Shown: in pieces, positions 1 through 11,689 of the stretch
Layout: every line of letters starts with the position of its first letter
Numbering within the stretch: the first letter of the stretch is position 1
Source: Chamaecrista fasciculata
Lineage: Eukaryota > Streptophyta > Magnoliopsida > Fabales > Fabaceae
Direction: 5' to 3'
NCBI GenBank assembly: GCA_003254925.1
Contig: QANZ01036151.1
Location: 62,001-126,000, forward strand
DNA: 64,000 nucleotides
The notes under the pieces: generated by a model
Database searches by the model: none
What the model saw: the letters and a program-made list of their open reading frames with translations, nothing else
What the model was told of the DNA's origin: nothing
Made by a program: the position numbers and the translations under genes

Positions 1-335
1 NNNNNNNNNNNNNNNNNNNNNNNNNNNNNNNNNNNNNNNNNNNNNNNNNNNNNNNNNNNNNNNNNNNNNNNNNNNNNNNNNNNNNNNNNNNNNNNNNNNN
101 NNNNNNNNNNNNNNNNNNNNNNNNNNNNNNNNNNNNNNNNNNNNNNNNNNNNNNNNNNNNNNNNNNNNNNNNNNNNNNNNNNNNNNNNNNNNNNNNNNNN
201 NNNNNNNNNNNNNNNNNNNNNNNNNNNNNNNNNNNNNNNNNNNNNNNNNNNNNNNNNNNNNNNNNNNNNNNNNNNNNNNNNNNNNNNNNNNNNNNNNNNN
301 NNNNNNNNNNNNNNNNNNNNNNNNNNNNNNNNNNN
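1..335. other. Assembly gap (unknown bases)
   Basis: All bases are N. The sequence resumes exactly at the terminal TG of an LTR, so the gap probably hides the other flank of that LTR or the rest of a retrotransposon. Confidence 0.99.
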
Positions 336-619
336 TGTTATGAAATATAAGAAATATGAATACTCAAAGAATAGAGAAAAGTAAGAGGGGAGAGTGGTTC
401 TTATCATTCAACTCATTTCATCCACTTTACATCAACACCTAAAGCCTCTATTTATAGGCTAAAGGATCTATAAGGGAGATGTACCAACTTAATGTACATA
501 ATGAAGGGATAAGGTTATATTCATGTACATAGAGAAAGTAAAAGGAAAACTCAAACTTCTATGCATAGAGAATACCAAAAGACAAATGTGGATATTCACA
601 AACATAATTATTTATAACA
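336..619 (-). mobile_element. Ty1/copia-type LTR (solo or gap-adjacent)
   Basis: The segment begins TGTTATGAAA and ends TTTATAACA, the TG...CA ends of an LTR. Its reverse complement aligns over its whole length with the 3' LTR at 13043-13324. Shared landmarks include the TATA-like stretch in 'CCTATAAATAGA' and the segment ATTATGTACATTAAGTTGGT. It therefore lies in the opposite orientation to that element. No internal retrotransposon sequence follows it to the right, and the left side is in the gap, so solo LTR versus end of a longer element cannot be decided. No TSD can be tested. Confidence 0.75.
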
Positions 620-778
620 TAATTATATTTTTAGACACTAATCTACTCGTAAAGTATTTGAGGCTTTGCTAATCTACTCTAAATTTAACTTATGTCATGT
701 ACTTTTTTTTTTGGGCCAGGTCATGTACTTAACAAAAGAATCTTTTAAGATATGTAATTACATGATTGATTTATTTTA

Positions 779-1309
779 GAGGAAACCTACTATTTGGTCC
801 CTCCTTTTTCACACTTTTAACTATTTGGTCCCTGCATTTTTTAAATAGATTATTTCAAAAATTAGAAATGTTAACTCGTTAGTCCTTGTAGTCTATCTCC
901 GTTACTAACACTGATAAACTGACCATTAAGCGCACATGTAATACGTTATATGTCACATATTTAACTATTTGGACCCACCAAGCTAGGGTTTGAGATTTGT
1001 GAATAATTCAATAATTTATACCTTATGGAAACTTCACGTGTAATACAAATATTTGGGTCTGACTCAATTTTAGGCCGATTTTATTGTAATTTTTTGTCCG
1101 GTTCGATTGATTTAGGTGATTAGGATGCTAAAGTGGCATTTAACGGTGTCAGGTAAGCATTTAACGTTTGATAGCTGACAATTATGATAAATGAGGGACT
1201 AAATAGTTTACATTTCTAATTTTTGAGGGACCAAATAGTCTATTTCAAAAATACAGGGACCAAATAGTTAAAAGTGTGAAAAAGAAGGGACCAAATAGTA
1301 GGTTTCCTC
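779..1309. mobile_element. MULE-type MITE with perfect 9-bp TSD
   Basis: The element starts GAGGAAACCTACTATTTGGT and ends with the inverted complement. The TIRs are about 95 bp and differ mainly by a short indel. The flanks are identical 9-mers TTTATTTTA (770-778 and 1310-1318). A 9-bp TSD with long TIRs is the hallmark of Mutator-like elements. The TIRs contain repeated TATTTGGTCCCT blocks. There is no transposase. The element ends about 470 bp upstream of the start codon of the gene at 1777, so it is part of that gene's upstream region. Confidence 0.85.
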
Positions 1310-1517
1310 TTTATTTTAAAATACAATTAATTATTGTAGATAAAGTGATAAACCCTTGGAAATTTGTTTTGTTATGATAAAATTGTTGAGTTTGGTAATT
1401 ATGATAACGGATGGCGTTGTAATTAACAAGAAGAAACACTTTCCTTATCTATGTTGGTACCAAAGCTGTTCCTCCCACCTTTCTCCACAGGCAAAAGCAA
1501 GAAACTTTGACCCTCAT

Positions 1518-1776
1518 TCTCTCTCTCTCTCTTCTGTTTCTCCTTTCTCTCTCTAAATATAATAAAGATAGCCCCCCTCCTAAACTGCCAAACACGCCTC
1601 GCACTTGTACCTTTGAGACTCCAATTCACCCTCACTCTAATTTTCTCTCTGTTTCTTTCTTCTGAGGAAGAAGAAGACAAATTTCCCTTTCGAATTCTCC
1701 TTCTTCAGATCTTCTTATCAGTCTCCAGTTTCACTGTAAAAACGGCGTCCGATTGAACAATTCCGGCGAGGCTTCC
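1518..1776 (+). promoter_or_regulatory. Probable core promoter and 5' leader of the 1777-2760 gene
   Basis: A pyrimidine-rich CT stretch (1518-1554) is followed by a weak TATA-like AT patch (1554-1566) and then a CT-rich leader without ATG up to the start codon. CT-rich patches around the start site are common in plant genes. The call rests on position and composition only. Confidence 0.3.
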
Positions 1777-2760
1777 ATGAAGTGTAAGAAGCACCACCCG
1801 TCGGACCTCACCTCCGCCGTCGGCGTCTGCGCCTCCTGTCTCCGGGAACGTCTCCTCGCGCTCATCGCCGCACAGGAGAGGGCACATCTCGCGCGCGTCT
1901 CCTCACGCGCCGCCGCAGACGACCATCCCCGGAAGTCCGATCCTCCTCCTCCGCCGCCGCTGGTCTTCCCTCGCTCCGTCTCGCCTTACGTGTCTCGCCG
2001 GAAATCCGACTATCACGACCACCGGCATAACAGTCTCTTCTACAGCACTCCACAAGTGGGCCCTACGTTCGCCGGTGGAAGTGCGACGGCGGCTAATTCG
2101 GCATTCGTCGGGAGAGCGAGGGGTTCTTCTTGCAAGAAGAAGCTCGGAAGCTTCTGGATTTTCTCTGGCCTTTTCAGATCCAGATCCGATAAATTCGAAG
2201 CGAATCATAGGGTTTCTTCTCAGGAATCATGCGAGGAGGCAGCGTCGTCTTCATCGGCGTCGTCTCCCTCATGGTTCTCGATGATTTTCCCCAGTCGCCA
2301 TAAGCATCATCATCACGACCGATCATCGGACGATTCGGCCGTCCGAGGGCGGAGGCGTCGTCACCGGAATTCAGATCGCGGAATGTCGCCGGTCACGACT
2401 GAGAATTTCTCCGCCGCCGACGACTGTGACCGATCGTCCAATGGCTACTCGACGGAATCATCGCCGCCGTGGCGTAGAACACCGTCATCGGCGGCGCCGT
2501 TTTCCACACGGCCTTCCCGCCACGGAAGGAATGTATCAGTTACAGGCATGGCTTTTTGCTTGAGCCCGTTGGTTAGGGCCAACCCGAACCCGAATCGGAA
2601 CCCTAAGGGATTGCCGCCGCCGCCGGCGGAGGCCACGGCGGCGTCGGTAGATATCAGAGGAACGCCGAAGCAGAAGCCTCACATCTCCACTGCGTCGTCG
2701 TTTTGTGCGAATCGCTCCAGGAAGCTTGCAGATTTCGGAAGAACCAATCAGAACCGTTGA
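1777..2760 (+). CDS. Plant-specific basic Ser-rich protein with N-terminal Cys/His motif (uncharacterised family)
   Basis: This uninterrupted reading frame encodes 327 residues and is far more GC-rich than its surroundings. The first in-frame ATG is at 1777; eight codons upstream remain open but have no ATG. The N-terminus MKCKKHHPSDLTSAVGVCAS places Cys3, His6/His7, Cys18 and Cys21 close together, followed by CLRERL, a possible small metal-binding module. The rest is low complexity and basic: a poly-Pro run (about residues 56-61), the segment FPRSVSPYVSRRKSD, a hydrophobic patch KKLGSFWIFSGLF (about 121-133), a His run, Arg-rich RGRRRRHR, GMAFCLSPLVRA (about 257-268) and a C-terminal SRKLADFGR. 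I recognise the layout from plant proteins usually annotated as uncharacterised or serine-rich; the CASCLRERL segment also recalls OCTOPUS-family proteins. No enzymatic motif is visible and no function is claimed. It ends in TGA. Confidence 0.85.
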   Translation: MKCKKHHPSDLTSAVGVCASCLRERLLALIAAQERAHLARVSSRAAADDHPRKSDPPPPPPLVFPRSVSPYVSRRKSDYHDHRHNSLFYSTPQVGPTFAGGSATAANSAFVGRARGSSCKKKLGSFWIFSGLFRSRSDKFEANHRVSSQESCEEAASSSSASSPSWFSMIFPSRHKHHHHDRSSDDSAVRGRRRRHRNSDRGMSPVTTENFSAADDCDRSSNGYSTESSPPWRRTPSSAAPFSTRPSRHGRNVSVTGMAFCLSPLVRANPNPNRNPKGLPPPPAEATAASVDIRGTPKQKPHISTASSFCANRSRKLADFGRTNQNR

Positions 2761-4679
2761 TTTCAATGACCATTGACCCTGGACGACGGTGATGTTTTCC
2801 ATGCTTGGTTTTTTCTGCACATTTCAGTTTCTTTTTTTTTGTTGGATAAAAAAAAAGGATAGATTCTTTCTCCAATTTTTGCCTTTTTTTTTCTTAAAAA
2901 AAAAAATTATGTACACAGTTGGTAACTATAAGATAGAGAAAGTGTTATATTTATATATATATATATATTTTAAAAGGCTACATAATTGCTTTTGAGCTAT
3001 TCCTAAAACTTATGTCAACTTTGTGGTTATTATATTAGATTATACAGTGCCCGACACAATAAAACTACAGTATTTGCCAATTAATTTATTTAGTTAACTC
3101 AATCAATGAATTAATACGATTTAAAATATTAAAATAAGTTTGAATTTGTCAAATAAAAATTGGGGGATTAATTACTAGGGGGAAAAATACTGCTTCTGTT
3201 TTGAAACATAACCCACTTATTAATTTGATCTTTTAATTATAATTTATATGAGAAATCAATTCCTGATGTTTAAATGAAATAATTTGTATTTTAATGAAAT
3301 CTTATCCAGATTTATTATTCGCCTGAATAATTGACTAAACTCTTTTGAAACATGACGCATCTCATTTATTGTTTTAACTTTTAAGCAATTTAAAATTTTT
3401 ATTTAGCACAACTACTTAGTATTTTTTAGTAATCCATTTTCCAGTCAAAATGCCTCAGTTTCAATAGGAGTCACAAAAAGTTTAAAGCATTAAATATTTG
3501 GTGGAAATTTTGGTGGAAAAATTTTGTATTTTTGCAATTCTATGCAATTTGAAATCATAAAAAGATGAATGAGAGAAATTAAAAATTTAGTCTTAGAAAA
3601 AGTTAAATTCTGTCATTTTAAATCAACACTTTGTAACCACTAAGTGTATGACTCAATACATATTTTTTTTCTTGATCTCTTAATTAAATGGTAGAGTCTA
3701 ATTTTCATTTTTGGATATAAAAATTTTTTATTGACCATCCATTAACTCTTAAACAGAAAACTTATGAAGAATAGATTAATTATTATTATTAACAATAGTT
3801 ACCTTATTAACACAAAAAAAAATTTGGGTCTAAACCAGAATATCTACCATTAGGAATAACGATTAATCTCTATTAATCCTAGAATATTTTTTATATTTAA
3901 AGGTTAAATTCGAATTTCACCACTTAATTAAGGGATTAAGTGAGAAATCACTAAAATGTGACTTTGTTTACAAAATAACTTATTTATAATTTCAATTAAT
4001 GATTTTTTATAATAATTTAAAATTTGAAAGAAAAATAAAGTAGAAAAAAAAAGTGTTTGTAACGGTTGAAACTTAAGTAGTGCAAAGGGGCATAGTGGTA
4101 GGATGGTGCTCCCCACTTGAAATACAAGTCAAATAAGGGCAAGTGGTGGGACCCACGTAGATTGAATAATAGATCTGAGTGGTAGTGACGTCGACACGCA
4201 ATGTGTTAGAAACAATCACAGCCGTGCAAAGTGTTGGTATAAACAAATAATGACTGGGTCCACACCATTTAATAGTGTTCTGCGTCGCACTTAATTCCTT
4301 TCTTACCAATTTTTAATGCCATCTAATGCTATTACATAATAATAACTCTTTCACTCTTTTGAGTTTGCTTGCTACAAAGTGCAATACTAATAAATTGAAT
4401 GCCTACACTGATGGATCATGGCGTGTTGCACGAGTGTAGTTATGACTGAATTGCAACTTCATTATTTCCTCTTGTTAGTTAATTTAAGTTTTATTAAAAA
4501 AATGTACCATTAATCACAGAGTCTAGGGCAATTAATAGATAATTGAATATTTTAGATTTAAATGAGATCGTATGTATGTATATATATAAAAATTTTTTGT
4601 TGATATAAACAAATGTTTGAGAGGAGAGTTTTTGATTGTTAGCCACAAAAAATACCATATGTCCTGCAAGTCAAATAGT
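2761..4679. other. AT-rich intergenic DNA
   Basis: The 3' untranslated region of the upstream gene probably occupies the first 150 bases or so (T- and A-rich runs, no clear AATAAA). The remainder is low-complexity AT-rich DNA with no ORF that resembles a protein and no bounded repeat that I could close. Around 4083-4130 there is a short GC-richer patch whose 'AGTGGTAGGATG' string recalls a pol III A box, but no matching B box was found. Confidence 0.6.
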
Positions 4680-4798
4680 TATTTGCGTCATCAAATTATG
4701 AGTTTGGATTCATTTTGATTTGAAAATCATTCTTTGTTCAGTCTCGGTCTTTAAACTTTTACATTTGTTTCACCGTTAGTTCAAAATATAATTTAGTC

Positions 4799-4982
4799 AC
4801 CAACAAGTGTTTGGTGCAGTGGTAGGCGAGCTGCACCCCAAGTTGAGGGATCCGAGTTTGAGCTCTGGAGTCGACATTTGTTGGGAGGGTTTTAACTGTT
4901 CGCTTCTCGGCCCGAATGAGATTAGTCTTTGCCTAAACCGTAACACGGATATGTGGGGGACACCTATGGTATTTACCAAAAA
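4799..4982 (+). mobile_element. tRNA-derived SINE with 16-bp TSD
   Basis: The sequence has a pol III A box (TGGTGCAGTGGTAGGCGAGC) and a degenerate B box (GAGTTTGAGCTCT) about 40 bp downstream, a unique body, and ends in a short A run after ATTTACC. It is flanked by exact 16-bp direct repeats AAAATATAATTTAGTC (4783-4798 and 4983-4998), as expected of LINE-machinery retroposition. A degenerate copy of the 3' part is present at about 46740-46860. Confidence 0.8.
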
Positions 4983-5085
4983 AAAATATAATTTAGTCTA
5001 ATTTTGGTCTTTATTTTTAATCAAGACACTTAATAATTAAGATATATTATTTATATTTTATATATTTCATAATAAATGTGTTAAC

Positions 5086-5670
5086 CAGTGTTGTTAGAAC
5101 CGAACCGGATAGAGACTCGGACAAGCATTCGGTTCACGGTCTGATTGGTTCAATCGGTTGAATCGTTGGTCGGACCGGATGACCCAATAAATAATTATTT
5201 TTAATATATTAAATATAAATACTCTATATATTTTTTGTTTGTGGTTAAGAGATGCGTTTAATTTATTACTAAATACATTTCTTCATCTAAATAATATAAT
5301 TTTTCTCTCCACTACTAGAGATTATAGATTAAATGCATTTTTTCAAGCAAATGAATGGACTGAATGCATCATAAACAAGATCTAATAAGTCATAAATTCA
5401 TAATAATTAATTAAATTCAACATTTTGACCCTCAAATTTCAAGTTCAACAAAAAATAGAGGAAGAGGACCAAATAAGAGAATATTTAGAGACCATAAGCA
5501 AAAAAAAAAAAATAGTTGGACCACCGGTTCGGTCCAGCGGTTGGACCCCGGTTCACCGGTTTTGTCCAGTTAAAACCGGTTCAATTCGGTCCAATCGACA
5601 ATTTAGTTTTTTTGGTGAACCCACTCGCTTTCACATTCGGTTGGCGGTCGGACCGGTTGTGACAACACTA
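5086..5670. mobile_element. hAT-type non-autonomous element, perfect 8-bp TSD
   Basis: The ends are CAGTGTTGTTAGAACCG and the inverted TAGTGTTGTCACAACCG, matching the CAGNG/TAGNG ends of hAT elements. The flanking 8-mer GTGTTAAC is identical on both sides (5078-5085 and 5671-5678). The subterminal regions are dense in CCGGTT/GGACCGG motifs, typical of clustered transposase-binding sites. There is no transposase. A reversed relative lies at about 19688-20172. Confidence 0.85.
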
Positions 5671-5995
5671 GTGTTAACGCAAGGAGAAAGAATTTTTTTT
5701 ACTGTTTGAGAAAAGTCAACCACAAATTTACTTTTGATTCAAACAGTCGACCACAAATTTACTTTTGATTTGTAATTAAAAAGAAAGATTTTTAATTATC
5801 ATCATTTATTATGGCACGTATATGAGAAAAAAATGATTTATTTCAACAATTCATATTAGAAATAACAGCAAAAACTATATATAATTTTATTTTAAGTACC
5901 AAAACAAAATAAATGTAAAAATTTAAGAATCAAAATAGAATAAAAAATAATTGACCTCATATTTTGAGGGCCGAAGTGAGATTTTGGCAAAAAAT

Positions 5996-8900
5996 GAACT
6001 TTGTACGCCAAGAGAGTATTGCAGAGTTTATAACACTTCAACCATCATAATAATTGTTTTGAGTAAATTAATTATTTAGTTATTAAAAAAATTAATATAT
6101 AAAATATAATCTCTTAAATACATGATTATAATCAATTTAATGACATATATAACGTGGTTCTTAATTTTATTAAAATTATATGTGTAGTTAACTTAAATTA
6201 ATATATTAATAAATAAATAAATTGATTATAATTATATTTTTAAGGATTTTTATAATTTTATTTGGAATTAAAATGAGAAAATTGTCATGACTACTTAATT
6301 AATTTACTCTATTTTTTTTGTCATTATAGAGACTTTCAAATAATATAATGTTGCAGTAAATCTCCTCTCATTTCAGGCCAAAAAAACAAAAAATCTCCTC
6401 TCATTAAAACATTAAACACAAGGTATCTGAAATAATAAAAGCAGCCTTGTCTAAGCTTAAACAGAAAAAAGAGTTTAAAGGACAGTGATTACAAACCTTT
6501 TTTATCCTTACTTAATGTTTTTTTTTTTTTTGCCTGAGGTGGTCTAATGTTACCGATGACATTATATTACAATATAAACGGTTAAGCAAAGTCAAACAAC
6601 GGAATTAGGAAATATAGCTAATGCTAGCAAGAAACCATACATACATCATGCTTACCCCAAAAATAAAAAGGAAAAAACTTGGGCAGTTACTTATATCTCA
6701 ATCAGAAACTTGATTTATATTCTCTCTCTTCTATGATTAATTATGCAAAATTGTGTGTTTAATATTCTCTCTCTACCATGATTGGTCATGCATCTCATTT
6801 TTTTCTAGTGTCAAATGCTTATTGGGCAACCTTATAACAAAGATATAAGAAACATTCGCTACTGCCATTTTCAAATGAAAAACCCATCATCATTTCACGT
6901 CCTAGCTTTCCTCTTTGCTTTTTCTAATTTTGTCCCTCCCTTCCTTCCTTCTTTGATCTTCCCCAACTCTCACTCTCTCATGGAGACGAAAACTTGTATG
7001 GGTTTAGGGCTATGAGGAAACAGACCTGAGAGTATGAGGAATTTGAAGGGTTTTAGTTTTCATTTAGGGGCAAGCCATTGTTAAAGTGTTGTTCGTTTGA
7101 TGCCTTGGACTATCCATTTGCAATTGTTGATATGATATTAACTTTTTCAGTTTTTCTATATAGAAAAACTGAAAAAGTTCGTCATATCTTCTTAAAAGAA
7201 ATGAAAAGATGCTTAAATCATACTCAGAATTCTATATAGCAAGTGGTCCGATACTTAGTTTTTGCATGAGATCTCTAAACTTGTTTGCTGTCAAGCAATT
7301 AAGTTTATGGTGTTCATAATTAATTAGCTGGCTCATGTACTGTACATTTTTATTAATAATAATAATGATAAGGATTTTGACGATTCTTGTTAGACTCTTG
7401 TTTTGTTTTCTCTTTTACTTGAAAATCTAGAAATGTAACATGCTAATGTGGTTAATACCGTGCGGTTTGCAGTTAGCTTGCATTTTATAGATGTAACTTA
7501 ATAAGTAATAACTGATCATTTAGATGGCACCTATAATAGTTCTTTAATCTTTGTATAATTTATTTGCATGCATAGCATGCATTCTTTGTAAAATATTACA
7601 AGTGTCTTGGGAGATTTTTTATAGACCCTATATCTGCAATTCTGCATGATTTTGCTTATTGTGTCTGTGTTCACCATTGAGGAGTATAGCCATGGTAAAC
7701 TTTATGTTGGCAATTTTCAGTTTAATATCTTAGTATTTTTTTCCTTGTGGCATCATGTTTTCTGGCTATGAAATTTGTTTCTGTCACTATGGTGGTGGAA
7801 TTTTCATATGCTTTGATAATCTAAATACTAGGTTGCTGTCAAGATAAGAAATCTTGTTTTGATTTAGTTCGTTGTTTTGTGGTCTGTATTATGAAGAGAT
7901 GGGAAAATCTATACCAAAGGTTGAAAAGTTATGAGATATCTAAAGAGTAATGAGTAAACACTAGACAAATGCTAAAGACTTCAGAGGAGGCCAAAGAGAA
8001 AAGTATCAATGAGTATTTAGTATGACTAATAATAGATAGACTAGTATCAGAATTTCTGCTTGACAGATGTTTAAAGAAATGTTATCTATTTCAATCAATG
8101 AATTACGTGTATTAACTATACAATTCATATTTATCTTTTCATTCTTCCTAATGTGTACAATGATAAGTTCTTTTTTCCCCCTCTTCGTGTCCCGTTTGTC
8201 ATGAGTTGCTTGTTTGAAAAAGAAAGAAAAATGAAATGTTATGTGTTTAGTATTTAGAAGATATACTGGACTAGCTGCAGTGTATCAGAAGAGCTAATTT
8301 TGAGAATTAGATGATAATATAATTGCAAGTGTAGTATCCACTTGGTAAAAAAATCCTTTGCAATGAGTGGCTTTCTTTATTTCAAGTAGGTTTGCAAATG
8401 CTTGGCTTGCTGAAATGATTTTAAAAATAGAATGCAGATTGGAATTATTAGGATTTTGGAATGGTGGAAGAAAGCCTCACTCAAACAACAAAACCAAAAC
8501 ATGTGTTAGAAATCAGAAGTTCACATGTCACATTCCGAAACGCTTCGCTTCACAATGGTCTGTGGTGTCCTGATAGTGAATGTAAAACACATTGTTTCAA
8601 CATTTAGTTGAAATGGCGTGTTTTACAAAGACAAGATGATGTGGCCAAGACTAGAGCCATGAGATGATTTTAATGGCCATGATTCAATGAAATGGAGAGA
8701 AATAGAGAGGCAAATGAAGAGGATCCATTCCCCTTATATAGCCCCTTTTCTAAGCTTCCTTTTGTTGATTGCCATAACTTCTTATGAGATTAGTGTTGTA
8801 TGATTTATCCTTTTATTGTTGAATTCTTTATAGGAAGGTTTTGCTAATTTAATTCCAAGCTAAGGAAATTTTGAAAGTTTGATGTTGGGCTCAATGTGGT

Positions 8901-9639
8901 ATGAATTATCTGTCTTTACAGAAATGGTTGGCATACAACAAATATACTCAGTTTTCATGATATCTGTGGAGTTTTGCACATAAAAAGTTTATCATGAGTG
9001 CTAGAAACATGTACGCAGAATGTATTTACTTGATATTGTTAGAACCTTCTTATTTTTCAATCTTGCATAACATTAAAGAATTCCAACTAGGGATTACTCA
9101 AATATTAGGCCAGTCAAATTTCAAAGTCATTTTTATCAAAATATTATCTGGATCAAGGTTAAGTTTTTGCTCTCAAGATTTCAGTTACATGCAGGCTAAA
9201 GAGCAATGATTGTCTTTTTTTGTGGTGCTTTTGGTTGCCGTATCAATTGGCATGTCTTAGAATTGTATTGGCTTAAGCCAACTCATTAAGTCTCAGATAT
9301 AGATTTCCTTCTTCTGGTGCAAGAACTACAAGGACGTGATTCCAACATTAAAGATTCCTGAGAGTGAAACGATAGAACCTGGAATTGGTAACATTATTGT
9401 TTTATATTTTCTAGAGTTCAGAAACTACATTACAAAAAGGTATGCAACTCAATTAACCATTTACACTTCAACATGTCCTTTTATTTCTTGTGGGATTTGG
9501 CACCTTTTTAATGATTGTCAAACAATCAACTAAATAATTAATTTGTCTTATTACTATCAAGTAATAATTCTTTCATTGTTACAATCATGCTTCTTACTAT
9601 CAAGTAATAATTAATTTGTCTCATTTTTTCTGAAAACTG
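5996..9639. other. Unassigned region, transcribed-looking but without recognisable gene
   Basis: There are no convincing coding exons. A copy of a MITE family (also at 36390-36560, 48776-48974 and 58680-58835) occupies about 6690-6860, recognised by the TCTCTCTACCATGATTGGTC block. From about 6870 to 9640 the sequence is T-rich with few simple repeats and looks like intron or noncoding transcript. A short ORF ends near 7015 (METKTCMGLGL), but nothing supports it. The segment 9440-9600 is paralogous to 44490-44650. Confidence 0.4.
7140..7179. repeat. Perfect 40-bp palindrome
   Basis: The two 20-base halves are exact reverse complements around a central TATATA; the left half is AACTTTTTCAGTTTTTCTAT. 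Pairing stops immediately outside (T at 7139, C at 7180). There is no unpaired loop, so it can extrude as a cruciform. No transposon ends were seen around it. Confidence 0.9.
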
Positions 9640-10145
9640 GCAAACAAAATGGACGTGTATCAATCAAGGAATTCCTCCAGCACATAAGAACAATTGTGCT
9701 TCTGGAAATTTGTCCTCCTCTCAAGGACAGGCTTTGCAATATGGATTGGTGTTTCAGACATTTGCGTGATGAGATTAAGTATGAAAATCATTTGCGTTAG
9801 GAGATTAAGTGCGAAATCATGAATGAATAGCCTGGTTCTTTATAGTATATTCATAGGCAGTTCTGTATGTGCCTTGTTCTTTGAATTTATGTTTTAACCT
9901 TAACTATTTTGCAAGACCGAAAAAATTGTCATGTGATCTTGTTGTAATTACCTTTGTTGTTTAGGTTGATACTTTTTTATTTGATTATATCCAAATGTTA
10001 TTAAGACTTTGACAATTTTTTTCTGCTGGTTTGATTCCCATTGAAATTTAATCGTACCTAGTAGATACTAAAATAAATATATTTATGGAATTTCAACTAA
10101 ACAAATCTAAATGGGACTTAAATATGAAATCTTAATTGTATCGTT
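9640..10145 (+). pseudogene. F-box/DUF295-like pseudogene fragment, 3' part
   Basis: A reading segment at about 9712-9785 gives CPPLKDRLCNMDWCFRHLRD. It matches a frame-shifted continuation of the better preserved copy at 49663-49930. The downstream noncoding sequence to about 10145 is also shared with 49930-50140 (for example TTTGATTCCCATTGAAATT). The frame is short and upstream exons are not found, so this is a duplicated relic. The family assignment comes from the 49-kb copy. Confidence 0.4.
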
Positions 10146-10489
10146 TCGGGACGTTATTTATCTTGAGATGTCCAAAAAGGAATGATTTTATCTTTGATAT
10201 TACCGTTCAAAAGCAATTTTTTTTGGTACAAAAAAAGACACAAGAACCTCTAGATTTCCAATTAAGGTTTTTGTATCTTTTATGGTAAGAAGTTACTTTT
10301 CCCCCAAAACCTTTCACCCATTCCCACTTATATGGTTTTATATCAGGCCAACAAATCTATATATTCTAGGACCTGGCCTAGACATTATCATTCACCAAGG
10401 GATGTCTGAGTTCCATTTTCATGAGATTTTTTTTAGGCACCCCACAACACCCATCCAAAGGACGGTTACCCTGAGATAAATATAAAAAA

Positions 10490-11685
10490 AATTAAATGGC
10501 CTCAAACTTTAAAATCAATCATCCAAAAAGATAAAAACAAAATAAAAAACAAATCACACACAAAAGAAATAGAAAATAAAGAAGAGACAAGGGTAATAAT
10601 TAAAACAAAAGAGCAAAAGCAAAATAAAAATAAATATTTACAAAGATTGGACTTGACTTAGGCGGAGCTCAAGGCCTACGTACACTGTTAGGGGATCAAA
10701 GCCCACGTAGTTCAGAAAACACACAAAATGAGAAGGGGAGAGAAAACTTACATGGGCATCCTCGCATTCTCCACAGTTTATTTTAATTTAAGACATTGCG
10801 AGAATAAACACACAAGTCATACAATAAGAGAGATGTAAAGAACATACCTTGGGGTCTTCTCGTAAAATCCAAAATCTTAAGGGTACCCTAAGTAACCCCC
10901 CAAAAAAGCAAATAAAAAACTATTATAAGGAATCCTATCTTAAAGTCCTACCCATGATGCAAAATAAGACATAAAATTAATAAAAAAAACATTTTTTTGT
11001 TGAAGAGAAATCATGAATTTTATCCCAAATGTCACACAAAAAGACCGAATTGATTGAATTGGTGATAATGATTTTAGTTGTGAAAATTACGGATTTAATC
11101 TAAATTTCCTTCAAGTATTTTTGTCTATTTGCTTTTTTTATTTTTTTGCACATAAATGATAAAAAAGAGAAAAGAAAAAGAAATTCACGCAAAAAAAAAT
11201 AAAATAAAATGAAATAAGAAACATAATTTTATTTTTTTGTTTTTGTATATGAAAAGAAATAAAATTAAAAGGAAAAAAAAAAGAAAAAGAAATCTTTTTG
11301 TTGTTTTTATTTTTTATAAAAAGAAGAAAAGAAAAGAGAGAAGAGAAGAAGAAGAAAAGAAACGAGGGGGAAAAGATGAAAAATGGAAAATGTGATAATT
11401 TCTCTTTTCTTACCCAAAACCTCGACCTCTTGTATTTAGATCCTTTCCCTATGATGATAGGGATCAAAACGCCATTTTTGAAAAGGATAGATGGAGCTTA
11501 AGTGTGATTTCGCCCAAGGGACTAAAATCCATCAAAGCAATAGAGTAATTAAAAAAAAAAATCGAAAACGCATTTGGGGAATGAATCACCCATTGTTCTC
11601 ATAAAAAACCATCACTAGTTTTGACAAGATGAAGCAAGAATTCATGAAGAAGAATGAGTTTTGTTTATAAAAGGCTTTGATGTTC
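10490..11685. other. A-rich noncoding region, possible old LTR-retrotransposon debris
   Basis: The region is long and purine-rich. The block at about 10655-10710 (GGCGGAGCTCAAGGCCTACG and following) resembles, on the minus strand, the transcribed leader of some plant gypsy LTRs. No LTR pair, primer-binding site or coding domain could be found, so this remains a suggestion. Open frames here are artefacts of A/T-rich sequence. Confidence 0.25.
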
Positions 11686-11689
11686 AAAT

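Larger units (their letters stand above)
4680..5995. mobile_element. Degenerate MULE-like element hosting a SINE and a hAT element
   Basis: The left part (about 4680-4790) and right part (about 5880-5995) are imperfect inverted copies related to the TIR family at 61108-61614, with 'ggtctttaaacttttacatt'-type blocks. Between them lie the SINE at 4799-4982 and the hAT element at 5086-5670. The ends are diverged and no TSD was identified, so the limits are approximate. Confidence 0.35.

Noticed and set aside
1862-2636. Several frames opposite to or overlapping the 1777-2760 gene
   Set aside because: GC-rich coding DNA opens shadow frames on both strands; only the 1777 frame has family-like motifs.
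11138-11467. 109-residue Phe-rich minus-strand frame
   Set aside because: Arises from a purine-rich stretch; no protein-like composition or family match.
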